Source: Jiangella rhizosphaerae (lineage in GTDB: Bacteria; Actinomycetota; Actinomycetes; Jiangellales; Jiangellaceae). Taken from it: DNA of 36,893 nt. Position 1 is the stretch's first letter, and every line of letters starts with the position of its first letter. The DNA is taken from positions 1 to 36,893 of the forward strand of contig NZ_QUAL01000185.1 of assembly GCF_003579925.1 (NCBI RefSeq), in the 5' to 3' direction. This document shows, piece after piece, positions 1 to 6,486 of the stretch. The notes under the pieces were generated by a model. The model was not told the origin of the DNA, made no database searches, and saw only the letters and a list, made by a program, of their open reading frames with translations. Position numbers and translations under genes: made by a program.

Positions 1-1
1 C

Positions 2-973
2 GAGGGCGGCCGCCGGCGGCTGCGCAGGCACCGTGCGCAGGTGGGCGCGGCGTCGGTGCTGACGGCGGCCGCCGTGGCCGCCGGGGTCGTGCCCGTGCTC
101 GGCGACTCGGGCCCGGAACGGACGACGTCCCCGCCCGCCGCATCGCTGCCGTCCGACCTGCCGGCCGGGGTCGGCGAGGACTGCGAGGACCTGCCCGGCT
201 ACGGCTACCAGATCACCCCCGCGGAGCTGCCGGACGAGATCCGGCTGCTGTGGCCGGACGACGGGCGGCTGGACGTCGAGGTCGCCTGGCCGCGGCTGGA
301 GACCGGCGCGTGCAGCGGCGACGGCGAGGTGAGCCTGGCCGACGTGGACGCCGATGGGGTGATCGTGCGGCTGGCCGTCGTGTTCGGCCCCGAGCCGGCC
401 GACGTGGTGCCGGCCGGGACGGCGCCGGGCACGCTGGTGCCGGGGCCGGAGGACGGCGAGGCCGGCCGGCGTCAGCTCGCCTGGCTGCTGCCGGACGGCC
501 AGCAGCTGCGGATCGACGCGGACGGCTTCACCGACGCCGAGCTGGCGGACCTGGCCGCCACGGCCACCCTGAAGGACGGCGTCGTCGACTTCAGCGACTG
601 GCAGTCCGCGATGGGGATCGAGCACGTCGGCGAGCGGGGTCAGGCGCGGTCGGCCCGGTACAGCTGGGACGTCTCGGGTCCGCAGGGGTCGCTCACGGTC
701 CAGACGGCGGCAGGCGGCATCTACGGCTGGGGGCTGGTCGGCGACCGGCTCGTCGACGTCGACGGCCAGCCGGCCCTGCTCCGCCGCGAGGGCGCACTGG
801 TGTGGGTGCCGGCCCCCGGAGTGATGGCCTCGCTCACCGTCGCCGAGGGCCTCGACCCGCTGGAGATCGCCGCCACCGTCGGCCCGGTGCGGGTCGACGA
901 CCCGCGGGTGGTCGCCGCCGTCGCCGCCGCGCACGAGAGCGAGCCGTCGCAGACTCCGACCACGACCCGCTGA
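2..973 (+). CDS. Membrane-anchored hypothetical protein, 5' end outside window
   Basis: The frame is open from base 2, so the true start lies to the left; an internal GTG at 41 is possible but would remove the basic stretch before the membrane segment. The visible N-terminus is Arg-rich (RRRLRRHRAQ) and is followed by an Ala/Val/Gly hydrophobic helix ending near VVPVLG. This is the pattern of a cytoplasm-in, single-pass anchor with the remaining ~280 residues outside the cell. The extracellular part is acidic and has two Cys (in DCEDLPG and TGACSGDG) that could form a disulfide. I recognise no domain or catalytic motif. The tail is Ser/Thr/Pro-rich. The gene converges on the DUF3866 gene with a 10-base gap. 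Coding confidence is high, function unknown. Confidence 0.75.
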   Translation, partial: EGGRRRLRRHRAQVGAASVLTAAAVAAGVVPVLGDSGPERTTSPPAASLPSDLPAGVGEDCEDLPGYGYQITPAELPDEIRLLWPDDGRLDVEVAWPRLETGACSGDGEVSLADVDADGVIVRLAVVFGPEPADVVPAGTAPGTLVPGPEDGEAGRRQLAWLLPDGQQLRIDADGFTDAELADLAATATLKDGVVDFSDWQSAMGIEHVGERGQARSARYSWDVSGPQGSLTVQTAAGGIYGWGLVGDRLVDVDGQPALLRREGALVWVPAPGVMASLTVAEGLDPLEIAATVGPVRVDDPRVVAAVAAAHESEPSQTPTTTR

Positions 974-983
974 CCACCCCGCC

Positions 984-2072
984 TCAGCCGTCGTGCTTCA
1001 GCAGGGCGCCGGCGTGCCGGCCGGCGGCGGCCGCCGCGAGGAAGTAGGCGGTGTCGTCCTCCAGGCCGCGGCCCATCGTGGACAGCGCGACCGGTACGGC
1101 GGCCAGCGCCTCCTCGAGCCCGTCGACCGGGACGGTGACGAGGTGGTGGCGGTTGTCCAGCCGGGCCGCCTGGGTGCGGACCTTCTCGCCGAACTCGCCG
1201 GGCAGGTCGGGGACGACGATGTCGGCCGGCGCCAGCGCGACCCGGCCGTACGCCGTCAGGCTGTGGTGCGAGACGCCGTGGTGCCGGGCCCGCGGGTCGG
1301 CCGAGCTGACCCGCAGCGACCCCACCGGCCGCCCGCCCAGCACCACCGCCGCGTTGACCGCCTCGCCGCAGGCGACGCCGGAGAACCCCCAGCGGGTCCC
1401 CGTGCCGAGGTTGCCCGGCCCCTGCGTCACGACCGCGATGTCGGCCTCCAGCACGTGCTTGGCGGCCAGCAGCCCGGTGTGCAGCGTCACCGCCTCGAGG
1501 TCGCCGCCGAACGCCTGGCCGACGGTGACCGTCCCGGCCAGCCAGCCGGCCTCGCGCAGCGCCGCCGCGGTCCTGCTGAACCACAACGGCAGCGCGCCGC
1601 CGTCGGTCATCACGTAGGCCACGCGCACCGACGCGGGGAACTCCGCCGACGTCGTCAGCCCGGCCAGGATGGCCGGCAGCGCCGAGTGCAGGTCCGCCGT
1701 CACGACCGGCAGCCCTTCGAGGTCGTCGGCCTCGCGCAGCACCTCGTGCCACTCCGAGTCCTGCTCGTCGACGCCGAGGACGGTCGCCTGCAGCGGCGTG
1801 TAGCGGGCCTTGACCAGGTGGCCGGGGCCGGGTGCGGGATCCGGTGGCAGCTGGTTGGGCACCGCGACGACCAGCGCGAAACCGCCGGTCCCCAGGCCCA
1901 TGGCCAGCGCCGTGGTGTTGAGCACGACGATCTCGCCCGGCCGCGGCCGGCCGACCAGATGGTCGTAGGCCAGGGCGCGCACCTGTTCCCCGTCGACCTC
2001 GACACGCAGCTGCGTGGCGCCGGGCCAGGAGGCGTCTACTGTTTTGACAACACCGTTTCGCCAGCGGATCAC
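984..2072 (-). CDS. DUF3866 family protein
   Basis: This 362-residue protein starts with GTG at 2072 (MIRWRNGVVKTV). It matches the DUF3866 family that actinobacteria carry beside the proteasome and pafBC genes: an N-terminal beta-rich part of about 100 residues with the stretch RPGEIVVLNTTALAMGLGTG, then a Rossmann-like part with PVVTADLHSALPA and a Gly-rich VVTQGPGNLGTGTRWGFSG region near the middle. The function of the family is not established. The gene is divergent from pafB, and a perfect dyad lies between the two starts. A minus-strand promoter TTGCCA-N16-TAGCTA (2083-2110) ends ten bases before the GTG, so both genes may share control. Family assignment is from recognition of the sequence and the locus. 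Confidence 0.8.
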   Translation of the reverse strand: MIRWRNGVVKTVDASWPGATQLRVEVDGEQVRALAYDHLVGRPRPGEIVVLNTTALAMGLGTGGFALVVAVPNQLPPDPAPGPGHLVKARYTPLQATVLGVDEQDSEWHEVLREADDLEGLPVVTADLHSALPAILAGLTTSAEFPASVRVAYVMTDGGALPLWFSRTAAALREAGWLAGTVTVGQAFGGDLEAVTLHTGLLAAKHVLEADIAVVTQGPGNLGTGTRWGFSGVACGEAVNAAVVLGGRPVGSLRVSSADPRARHHGVSHHSLTAYGRVALAPADIVVPDLPGEFGEKVRTQAARLDNRHHLVTVPVDGLEEALAAVPVALSTMGRGLEDDTAYFLAAAAAGRHAGALLKHDG

Positions 2073-2077
2073 GCGTT

Positions 2078-2100
2078 GAGACTAGCTATTGGCTAGTCTC
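2078..2100. promoter_or_regulatory. Perfect 9-bp dyad between DUF3866 and pafB
   Basis: GAGACTAGC at 2078-2086 and GCTAGTCTC at 2092-2100 are exact reverse complements around TATTG. The dyad fills most of the 54-base gap between divergent starts and covers the likely -10 (TAGCTA) of the minus-strand gene. An operator is the simplest reading; an RNA hairpin in a pafB leader is the alternative. Confidence 0.5.
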
Positions 2101-2126
2101 GCGCTGGCAAGGGATTGGGGGTAGGC

Positions 2127-3101
2127 GTGTCGCAGGCGGCCAAGAGCGAGCGGCTGATGAACCTCGTCATCTGTTTGCTCGTCGCGCGCGGGTACGTGCC
2201 GAAGAGCCGGATCCGCGAGGTCGTCGGAGGGTACGGCGACCAGAGCGACGAGGCCTTCGAGCGTATGTTCGAGCGCGACAAGGAGGAGCTGCGCGAGGTC
2301 GGCATCCCCATCGAGACCGGCGGCTTCGACCCGCTCGGCGACGAGGAGCCCGGCTACCGCATCTTGCGGCACGAGTTCGAGCTGCCCGAGATCCGCCTGG
2401 AACCCGACGAAGCCGCCGTCGTCGGGCTGGCCGCCCGGGTCTGGCAGCACACCTACCTCTCCGAGGCCTCCAGCAACGCCGTCCTCAAGCTGCAGGCGGT
2501 CGGCGTCGAGGCCGACACCCGCTCGCTGGGCGCCGTCGAGCCGCGGGTCGGGGGAGAGGAGCCGGCGTTCTGGCCGCTCTGGGAGGCCGTGCGCGACCGC
2601 CGCCCGGTCGCCTTCCACCACCGCAAGAGCTCGACGTCCGAGCCGCTGCTGCGGCACCTGCAGCCGTGGAGCGTGCTGTCCTGGCACGGCCGCTGGTACG
2701 TCGTCGGCTTCGACACCGACCGCGAGGCGGCCCGCATGTTCCGCATGTCGCGCATCGTCGGCGACGTCCGGCCCGACGGCGACGACGGCAGCTACGAGGT
2801 CCCGGCGCCCGAGACCGTCCGCGAGGCCGCCGCCAGCCTCGCCCCGCCGGAGCGCTCGCCCGTCCTGCACGCGCTCGTCCGGGTCCGGCACGGCAGCGGG
2901 CACGGCCTGCGCCGGCGCGCTACGTTCGTAGCGACGGACGCGACGACCGGATGGGACGAGGTGACGGTGCCCTACACGAGCAACCAGGCGCTGGCCGAAG
3001 AACTGGTCAGCCACGGCGCCGACGTCGTCGCGCTGGAGCCGGTGGAGCTGCGCGACGCCGTCGTCGAGCGGCTGCGCGCCATCCTGGCGGTGCCGGCGTG
3101 A
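2127..3101 (+). CDS. pafB: PafB, WYL-domain DNA-damage transcription activator subunit
   Basis: PafB pairs with PafC to activate the RecA/LexA-independent DNA-damage response of actinobacteria; in mycobacteria the complex is switched on by single-stranded DNA. The protein has an N-terminal winged helix (SERLMNLVICLLVARGYVPK) with an acidic EAFERMFERDKEELRE segment, then a WYL domain (WSVLSWHGRWYVVGFDTDR, RMFRMSRIVG) and a C-terminal WCX-like part. I chose the GTG at 2127 (SQAAKSERL) because a GGGGG stretch lies 5-9 bases before it; an in-frame TTG at 2115 is the alternative. The stop overlaps the pafC start in GTGA, so translation is coupled. Family identity is near certain from sequence and locus. 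Confidence 0.93.
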   Translation: MSQAAKSERLMNLVICLLVARGYVPKSRIREVVGGYGDQSDEAFERMFERDKEELREVGIPIETGGFDPLGDEEPGYRILRHEFELPEIRLEPDEAAVVGLAARVWQHTYLSEASSNAVLKLQAVGVEADTRSLGAVEPRVGGEEPAFWPLWEAVRDRRPVAFHHRKSSTSEPLLRHLQPWSVLSWHGRWYVVGFDTDREAARMFRMSRIVGDVRPDGDDGSYEVPAPETVREAAASLAPPERSPVLHALVRVRHGSGHGLRRRATFVATDATTGWDEVTVPYTSNQALAEELVSHGADVVALEPVELRDAVVERLRAILAVPA

Positions 3102-4150
3102 CCTCGCCGAAGAAGGGCCCGGCGAAGCGGACCACCCGGAAACGGACGGCCGCGAAGACCGCCGCGCCCGCCGCCCGCCGCGCCGACAGCGCGCAGGCGC
3201 AGGTCACGCGGCTGCTGTCGATGCTGCCGTACCTGCGCTCGCACCCCAGCGCGAAGGTCTCCGAGGTGGCGGCGCTGTTCGGCGTCACCGAACGGCAGGT
3301 CATCCGCGACCTTCAGGTGCTGTGGTTCTCCGGCCTGCCCGGCCTGCAGATGGGCGACTACATCGAGGTCGACATGGAGGCGGTCGAGGGCGAGGGGATC
3401 ATCAGCGTCTCCAACGCCGACTACCTCGCCCGGCCGCTGCGGCTGCGCACCGACGAGGCGGTCGCGCTGATCGTGGCGCTGCGCACGCTGGCGTCGGTGC
3501 CCGGGTCGTTCGAGCGCGGCGCCGTCGAGCGGGCCATCACCAAGCTCGAGAACGCCGCGGGGGAGGCCGCCCAGCAGGCGGCGGCGGTGCAGGTACAGGT
3601 CGACGGCGACGCCGTCGCCGACGTCGCCGCGACGGTGCGCAGCGCGCTGGACGCGAAGAATCGCCTGCACCTGTCCTACTGGGTGCCCGCCCGCGACGAG
3701 GCCACCGAGCGCGACGTCGACCCCATGCGGCTGGTCGTGGTCGACGGCCGGCTCTACCTGGAGGGCTGGTGCCATCGGGCGGAGTCGGTGCGGCTGTTCC
3801 GCCTCGACCGCGTGCTCGACGTCAAGGAGCTCGACGTCCCGGCGCAGCTGCCGAGCGAGGCGCGGCCGCGCGACCTCGACGGCGGCCTGTTCCAGCCCTC
3901 GCCCGATGACGAGTTGGTGACATTCGAGCTGACTCCGGCCGGCCGCTGGGTGGCCGACTACTACCCGTACGAGACGGCCGAGGAGCTGCCCGGCGGCGCG
4001 CTGCGGCTGCGGTTGCGCGCCCGCGACCGCGCCTGGGTGCGACGGCTGGCGCTGCGGCTGGGCAGCACCGGCCGGGTGGTGGCGCCGGCCGACCTGTCCG
4101 CCGAGGTCACCGCGGCCGCCCGCGAGGCGCTGGCCGCGTACGAGGGGTAG
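3098..4150 (+). CDS. pafC: PafC, WYL-domain partner of PafB
   Basis: The second subunit of the PafBC activator, 350 residues from the GTG at 3098 that overlaps the pafB stop. An extra N-terminal tail of ~30 residues is Lys/Arg/Ala-rich (KKGPAKRTTRKRTAAK). Then come a winged helix (QVTRLLSMLPYLRSHP, FGVTERQVIRDLQVLWF), a WYL domain (MRLVVVDGRLYLEGWCHRAE, VRLFRLDRVLDV) and a C-terminal WCX domain. The basic tail is low-complexity and may add non-specific DNA contact; that is inference. It is encoded in one transcript with pafB and is followed after 11 bases by a one-helix protein. Confidence 0.93.
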   Translation: MTSPKKGPAKRTTRKRTAAKTAAPAARRADSAQAQVTRLLSMLPYLRSHPSAKVSEVAALFGVTERQVIRDLQVLWFSGLPGLQMGDYIEVDMEAVEGEGIISVSNADYLARPLRLRTDEAVALIVALRTLASVPGSFERGAVERAITKLENAAGEAAQQAAAVQVQVDGDAVADVAATVRSALDAKNRLHLSYWVPARDEATERDVDPMRLVVVDGRLYLEGWCHRAESVRLFRLDRVLDVKELDVPAQLPSEARPRDLDGGLFQPSPDDELVTFELTPAGRWVADYYPYETAEELPGGALRLRLRARDRAWVRRLALRLGSTGRVVAPADLSAEVTAAAREALAAYEG

Positions 4151-4153
4151 GGT
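4148..4153 (+). promoter_or_regulatory. Candidate -10 box (TAGGGT) for the small gene at 4162
   Basis: TAGGGT fits the actinobacterial TAnnnT -10 pattern and lies 8 bases before the ATG at 4162. It uses the pafC stop codon TAG as its first half. This would give an essentially leaderless transcript starting inside the operon. Confidence 0.35.
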
Positions 4154-4161
4154 CAGCTGTC

Positions 4162-4335
4162 ATGTCCGCACTCGCCGCCTGGCTGTTCGTCGCCCTCGCG
4201 GTGGCGTTCGTGCTCGCGGTCGTCCTCGTCGTACGGGCCGCGTGGGTGCTGGTGCGCAAGCTCGGTGCGCTCGGCCGGGAGATGAACGCTCTGCAAGACG
4301 ACCTTGACGAAACCGTAGGATCGAGGTTGAAGTAG
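4162..4335 (+). CDS. Small single-helix membrane protein between pafC and tatA
   Basis: A 57-residue frame, ATG at 4162 to TAG at 4333-4335. Residues 3-31 form a strongly hydrophobic helix ([17 protein letters not shown]) followed by the basic [10 protein letters not shown] and an acidic NALQDDLDE stretch that looks amphipathic. It lies 11 bases after pafC and 85 before tatA in the same direction. Its layout (one N-terminal helix, then a charged amphipathic stretch) resembles TatB/DivIC-type small proteins, but it lacks the TatA/B FGxxKLPE-like hinge, so I do not call it TatB. I see no promoter-proximal Shine-Dalgarno; leaderless start is likely. The function is unknown. Confidence 0.7.
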   Translation: MSALAAWLFVALAVAFVLAVVLVVRAAWVLVRKLGALGREMNALQDDLDETVGSRLK

Positions 4336-4363
4336 TCCCCGGCACGACGGCGGGATGCCCGGC

Positions 4364-4386
4364 TTGTCGCGCATCACGGGTACCAT
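4364..4386 (+). promoter_or_regulatory. Candidate tatA promoter, TTGTC...TACCAT
   Basis: TTGTCGCGC (4364-4372), eight bases, then TACCAT (4381-4386). The -10 fits TAnnnT. The upstream part matches TTGTC of the PafBC box (TTGTCRGTG-N8-TAnnnT) with the right spacing but not its last three bases. A transcript from here would have a ~28-base leader with the GGAAGAGG ribosome site (4408-4415) before the ATG at 4421. Confidence 0.35.
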
Positions 4387-4420
4387 TCGACGGGACGCCC
4401 CCGTCAGGAAGAGGTCGACC

Positions 4421-4705
4421 ATGGGCAACATCGGCACCTGGCAACTCATCATCGTCTTGGCCATCGTGTTCCTGCTGTTCGGTGCCAAGCGGCTGCCGGA
4501 GGCTGCTCGGGGTCTGGGCCGTTCGCTGAAGATCTTCAAGACCGAGACGCAGGGTCTGATCAACAAGGACGACAAGGCCGACGACGTCACCGGCGAGGGC
4601 GCCCCGCAGGCGCAGCAGCAGGCTCCGCGCGCCGTCGAGCAGCAGGCCGCTCCCCAGCAGCAGCCGGCCCAGCAGGCCGACGACCAGCCGCGCCGCGACG
4701 CCTGA
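4421..4705 (+). CDS. tatA: TatA, twin-arginine translocase pore subunit
   Basis: TatA multimers form the protein-conducting site of the Tat pathway in the cytoplasmic membrane. The 94-residue product begins [20 protein letters not shown], a short N-terminal helix, then the hinge [20 protein letters not shown] that starts the amphipathic helix, and a Gln/Ala/Pro-rich acidic tail. GGAAGAGG precedes the chosen ATG; in-frame starts further up would add residues before the helix and are not typical. tatC follows after 21 bases. The Tat-type amidase encoded at 14397 is one likely substrate. Confidence 0.95.
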   Translation: MGNIGTWQLIIVLAIVFLLFGAKRLPEAARGLGRSLKIFKTETQGLINKDDKADDVTGEGAPQAQQQAPRAVEQQAAPQQQPAQQADDQPRRDA

Positions 4706-4726
4706 CGAACACCGCAGTAGACCGAC

Positions 4727-5602
4727 GTGGCGACAGTGATCGGCCGTCGGGGTAAGGGCTCCAAGCCGGAGCGTGACCCCGAGGGCCGCATGACCCTCAC
4801 CGAACACCTGCGCGAGCTGCGCAACCGCCTGGTCAAGTCCGTGCTCGCGGTGCTGGTGTTCGCCATCCTCGGGTTCGTCTTCCGCGACCGCATCGTCGAC
4901 TTCCTGGTCGATCCGTTCATGGACGCCGCGGCCGCCAGCGGCCAGGAGGCGACGCTCAACCTGCGCGAGATGATGGACCCGCTGGTGGTCCCTCTGCAGA
5001 TCGCCATGCTGACCGGCATCGTCTTCGGCGCGCCGGTCTGGATCTACCAGCTGTGGGCGTTCGTCACGCCCGCGTTGTACCGCAACGAGAAGAAGTGGGC
5101 GCTGGCGGTCATCGGCGCGGCGGTGCCCATGTTCGGCCTCGGCGTCGTCCTGGCGATCTGGCTGATGCCGCGGGCGATGGAGTTCCTGCTGAACTTCACG
5201 CCGATGGACTTCACGAACATCGTCGACTTCCGCAGCTACCTCAGCTTCTCCATCAGGCTGGTGCTGGTCTTCGGCATCGGGTTCCTGCTGCCCATCTTCG
5301 TGGTCCTGCTCAACGCCACCGGCGTGCTGCGGCACGAGACGCTCAGCGCCGCCCGGCGGTGGGTCATCGTCGGCATCTTCGCCTTCGGCGCCGTCGCCAC
5401 CCCCACCGGCGATCCGCTGTCGCTCATGGTCCTCTCCACGCCGATGTGGCTGTTGTTCGAGATCGCGGTGGTCGTCTGCCGCATCATGGACAAGCGCCGC
5501 GACCGCGGCGCCGGAGCGCAGCTGGCCGACGACGAGGCCACGCCGGACGACATGCTCGACCAGCTGGGCCGCGTCGACGACGATGACGACCGCCGGCGAT
5601 GA
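4727..5602 (+). CDS. tatC: TatC, twin-arginine signal-peptide receptor
   Basis: TatC binds the twin-arginine signal peptide and recruits TatA. The protein has the family opening MTLTEHLRELRNRLVKSVLA at about residue 22, after a basic N-terminal tail, and six predicted membrane helices with the family's conserved FVTPALYRNEKKWA periplasmic segment. It has a charged acidic C-terminus. At 291 residues it is of normal length for actinobacteria. Start is GTG at 4727. Its last 20 bases overlap the next gene's start at 5583, which implies coupled translation. Confidence 0.95.
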   Translation: MATVIGRRGKGSKPERDPEGRMTLTEHLRELRNRLVKSVLAVLVFAILGFVFRDRIVDFLVDPFMDAAAASGQEATLNLREMMDPLVVPLQIAMLTGIVFGAPVWIYQLWAFVTPALYRNEKKWALAVIGAAVPMFGLGVVLAIWLMPRAMEFLLNFTPMDFTNIVDFRSYLSFSIRLVLVFGIGFLLPIFVVLLNATGVLRHETLSAARRWVIVGIFAFGAVATPTGDPLSLMVLSTPMWLLFEIAVVVCRIMDKRRDRGAGAQLADDEATPDDMLDQLGRVDDDDDRRR

Positions 5603-6482
5603 GCTCGCGCTGCTGATCAACCCGTCGGCCGGCCGTGGGCGTGGCGCCCGGGCCGGTCGACGTGCGGCTCATCGGCTCACCGAGGCCGGGCTGACGGTGC
5701 GCACGCTGGCCGGCCGCGACGTCCGCGAGGCCGCCGACCTCGCCCGCGAGAGCGTCGAGGACGGCGTCCGCGCGCTCGTCGTGGTCGGCGGCGACGGCAT
5801 GGTCCACCTGGGCCTGCAGGCCGTCGCGGGCACCGGTACCCCGTTCGGCGTCATTCCGGCCGGCACCGGAAACGATTTCGCCCGCGCGCTCGGCCTCCCG
5901 CTCCGCGACCCGGACGCCGCGGCGGACGTCGTCGCCGCCGGCCGGCTGCGTGAGGTCGACCTCGGCCGCACCGACGGCCAGTGGTTCGCCGGCGTCGTCG
6001 CGGCCGGGTTCGACGCCAAGGTCAACGACCGCGTCAACCGCATGCGCTGGCCGAAGGGGCCGCGCCGCTACGACCTCGCGACCTTCGCCGAGCTGGGCGT
6101 CTTCACGCCCATCGCGTACCACCTCGAGCTCGACGGCGACGTGCTCGACCTCGAGGCGATGCTGGTCGCCGTCGGCAACATCGCGTCCTACGGCGGCGGG
6201 CTGCGCATCACGCCCGGCGCGGAGCTGGACGACGGCGTGTTCGACGTCGTCGTGGTGGCGCCGGTGAGCCGGGCGACGCTGGTGCGGGCGTTCCGCCGGG
6301 TCAGGCGCGGCACCCACACGGCCTACCCGTTCGTCACCGTGCACCGGGCCCGGCGGGTCAAGCTGGACGCACCGGGCATCACCGCCTACGTCGACGGCGA
6401 ACGGCTCGGCCCGCTGCCCCGCACGTTCGACGTCGTCCCGCGAGCCCAGCAGGTGTACGTACCGCCCGCCGGGTTACCGTAG
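5583..6482 (+). CDS. Diacylglycerol/lipid kinase family protein
   Basis: A 299-residue cytosolic kinase of the DagK/LCB5 superfamily. Visible motifs are LLINPSAGRGRG near the N-terminus, the nucleotide loop VVVGGDGMVHLGLQAVA (GGDG), and PAGTGNDFARALGLP. The beta-rich C-terminal domain ends in ITAYVDGERLGPLP, typical of the family. These enzymes phosphorylate diacylglycerol or related lipids at the membrane. The exact substrate cannot be read from the sequence. The gene overlaps tatC by 20 bases and ends 4 bases before helY. Confidence 0.88.
   Translation: MTTAGDELALLINPSAGRGRGARAGRRAAHRLTEAGLTVRTLAGRDVREAADLARESVEDGVRALVVVGGDGMVHLGLQAVAGTGTPFGVIPAGTGNDFARALGLPLRDPDAAADVVAAGRLREVDLGRTDGQWFAGVVAAGFDAKVNDRVNRMRWPKGPRRYDLATFAELGVFTPIAYHLELDGDVLDLEAMLVAVGNIASYGGGLRITPGAELDDGVFDVVVVAPVSRATLVRAFRRVRRGTHTAYPFVTVHRARRVKLDAPGITAYVDGERLGPLPRTFDVVPRAQQVYVPPAGLP
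6475..6480 (+). promoter_or_regulatory. Candidate leaderless promoter (-10 TACCGT) for helY
   Basis: TACCGT fits TAnnnT, ends six bases before the helY ATG at 6487 and overlaps the kinase stop codon. The gene before ends only 4 bases upstream and there is no good Shine-Dalgarno, which supports a leaderless start. Confidence 0.4.
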
Positions 6483-6486
6483 CCCC

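Noticed and set aside
4162-4335. TatB
   Set aside because: The one-helix protein lacks the conserved Glu/Pro-Gly hinge of TatA/TatB proteins.
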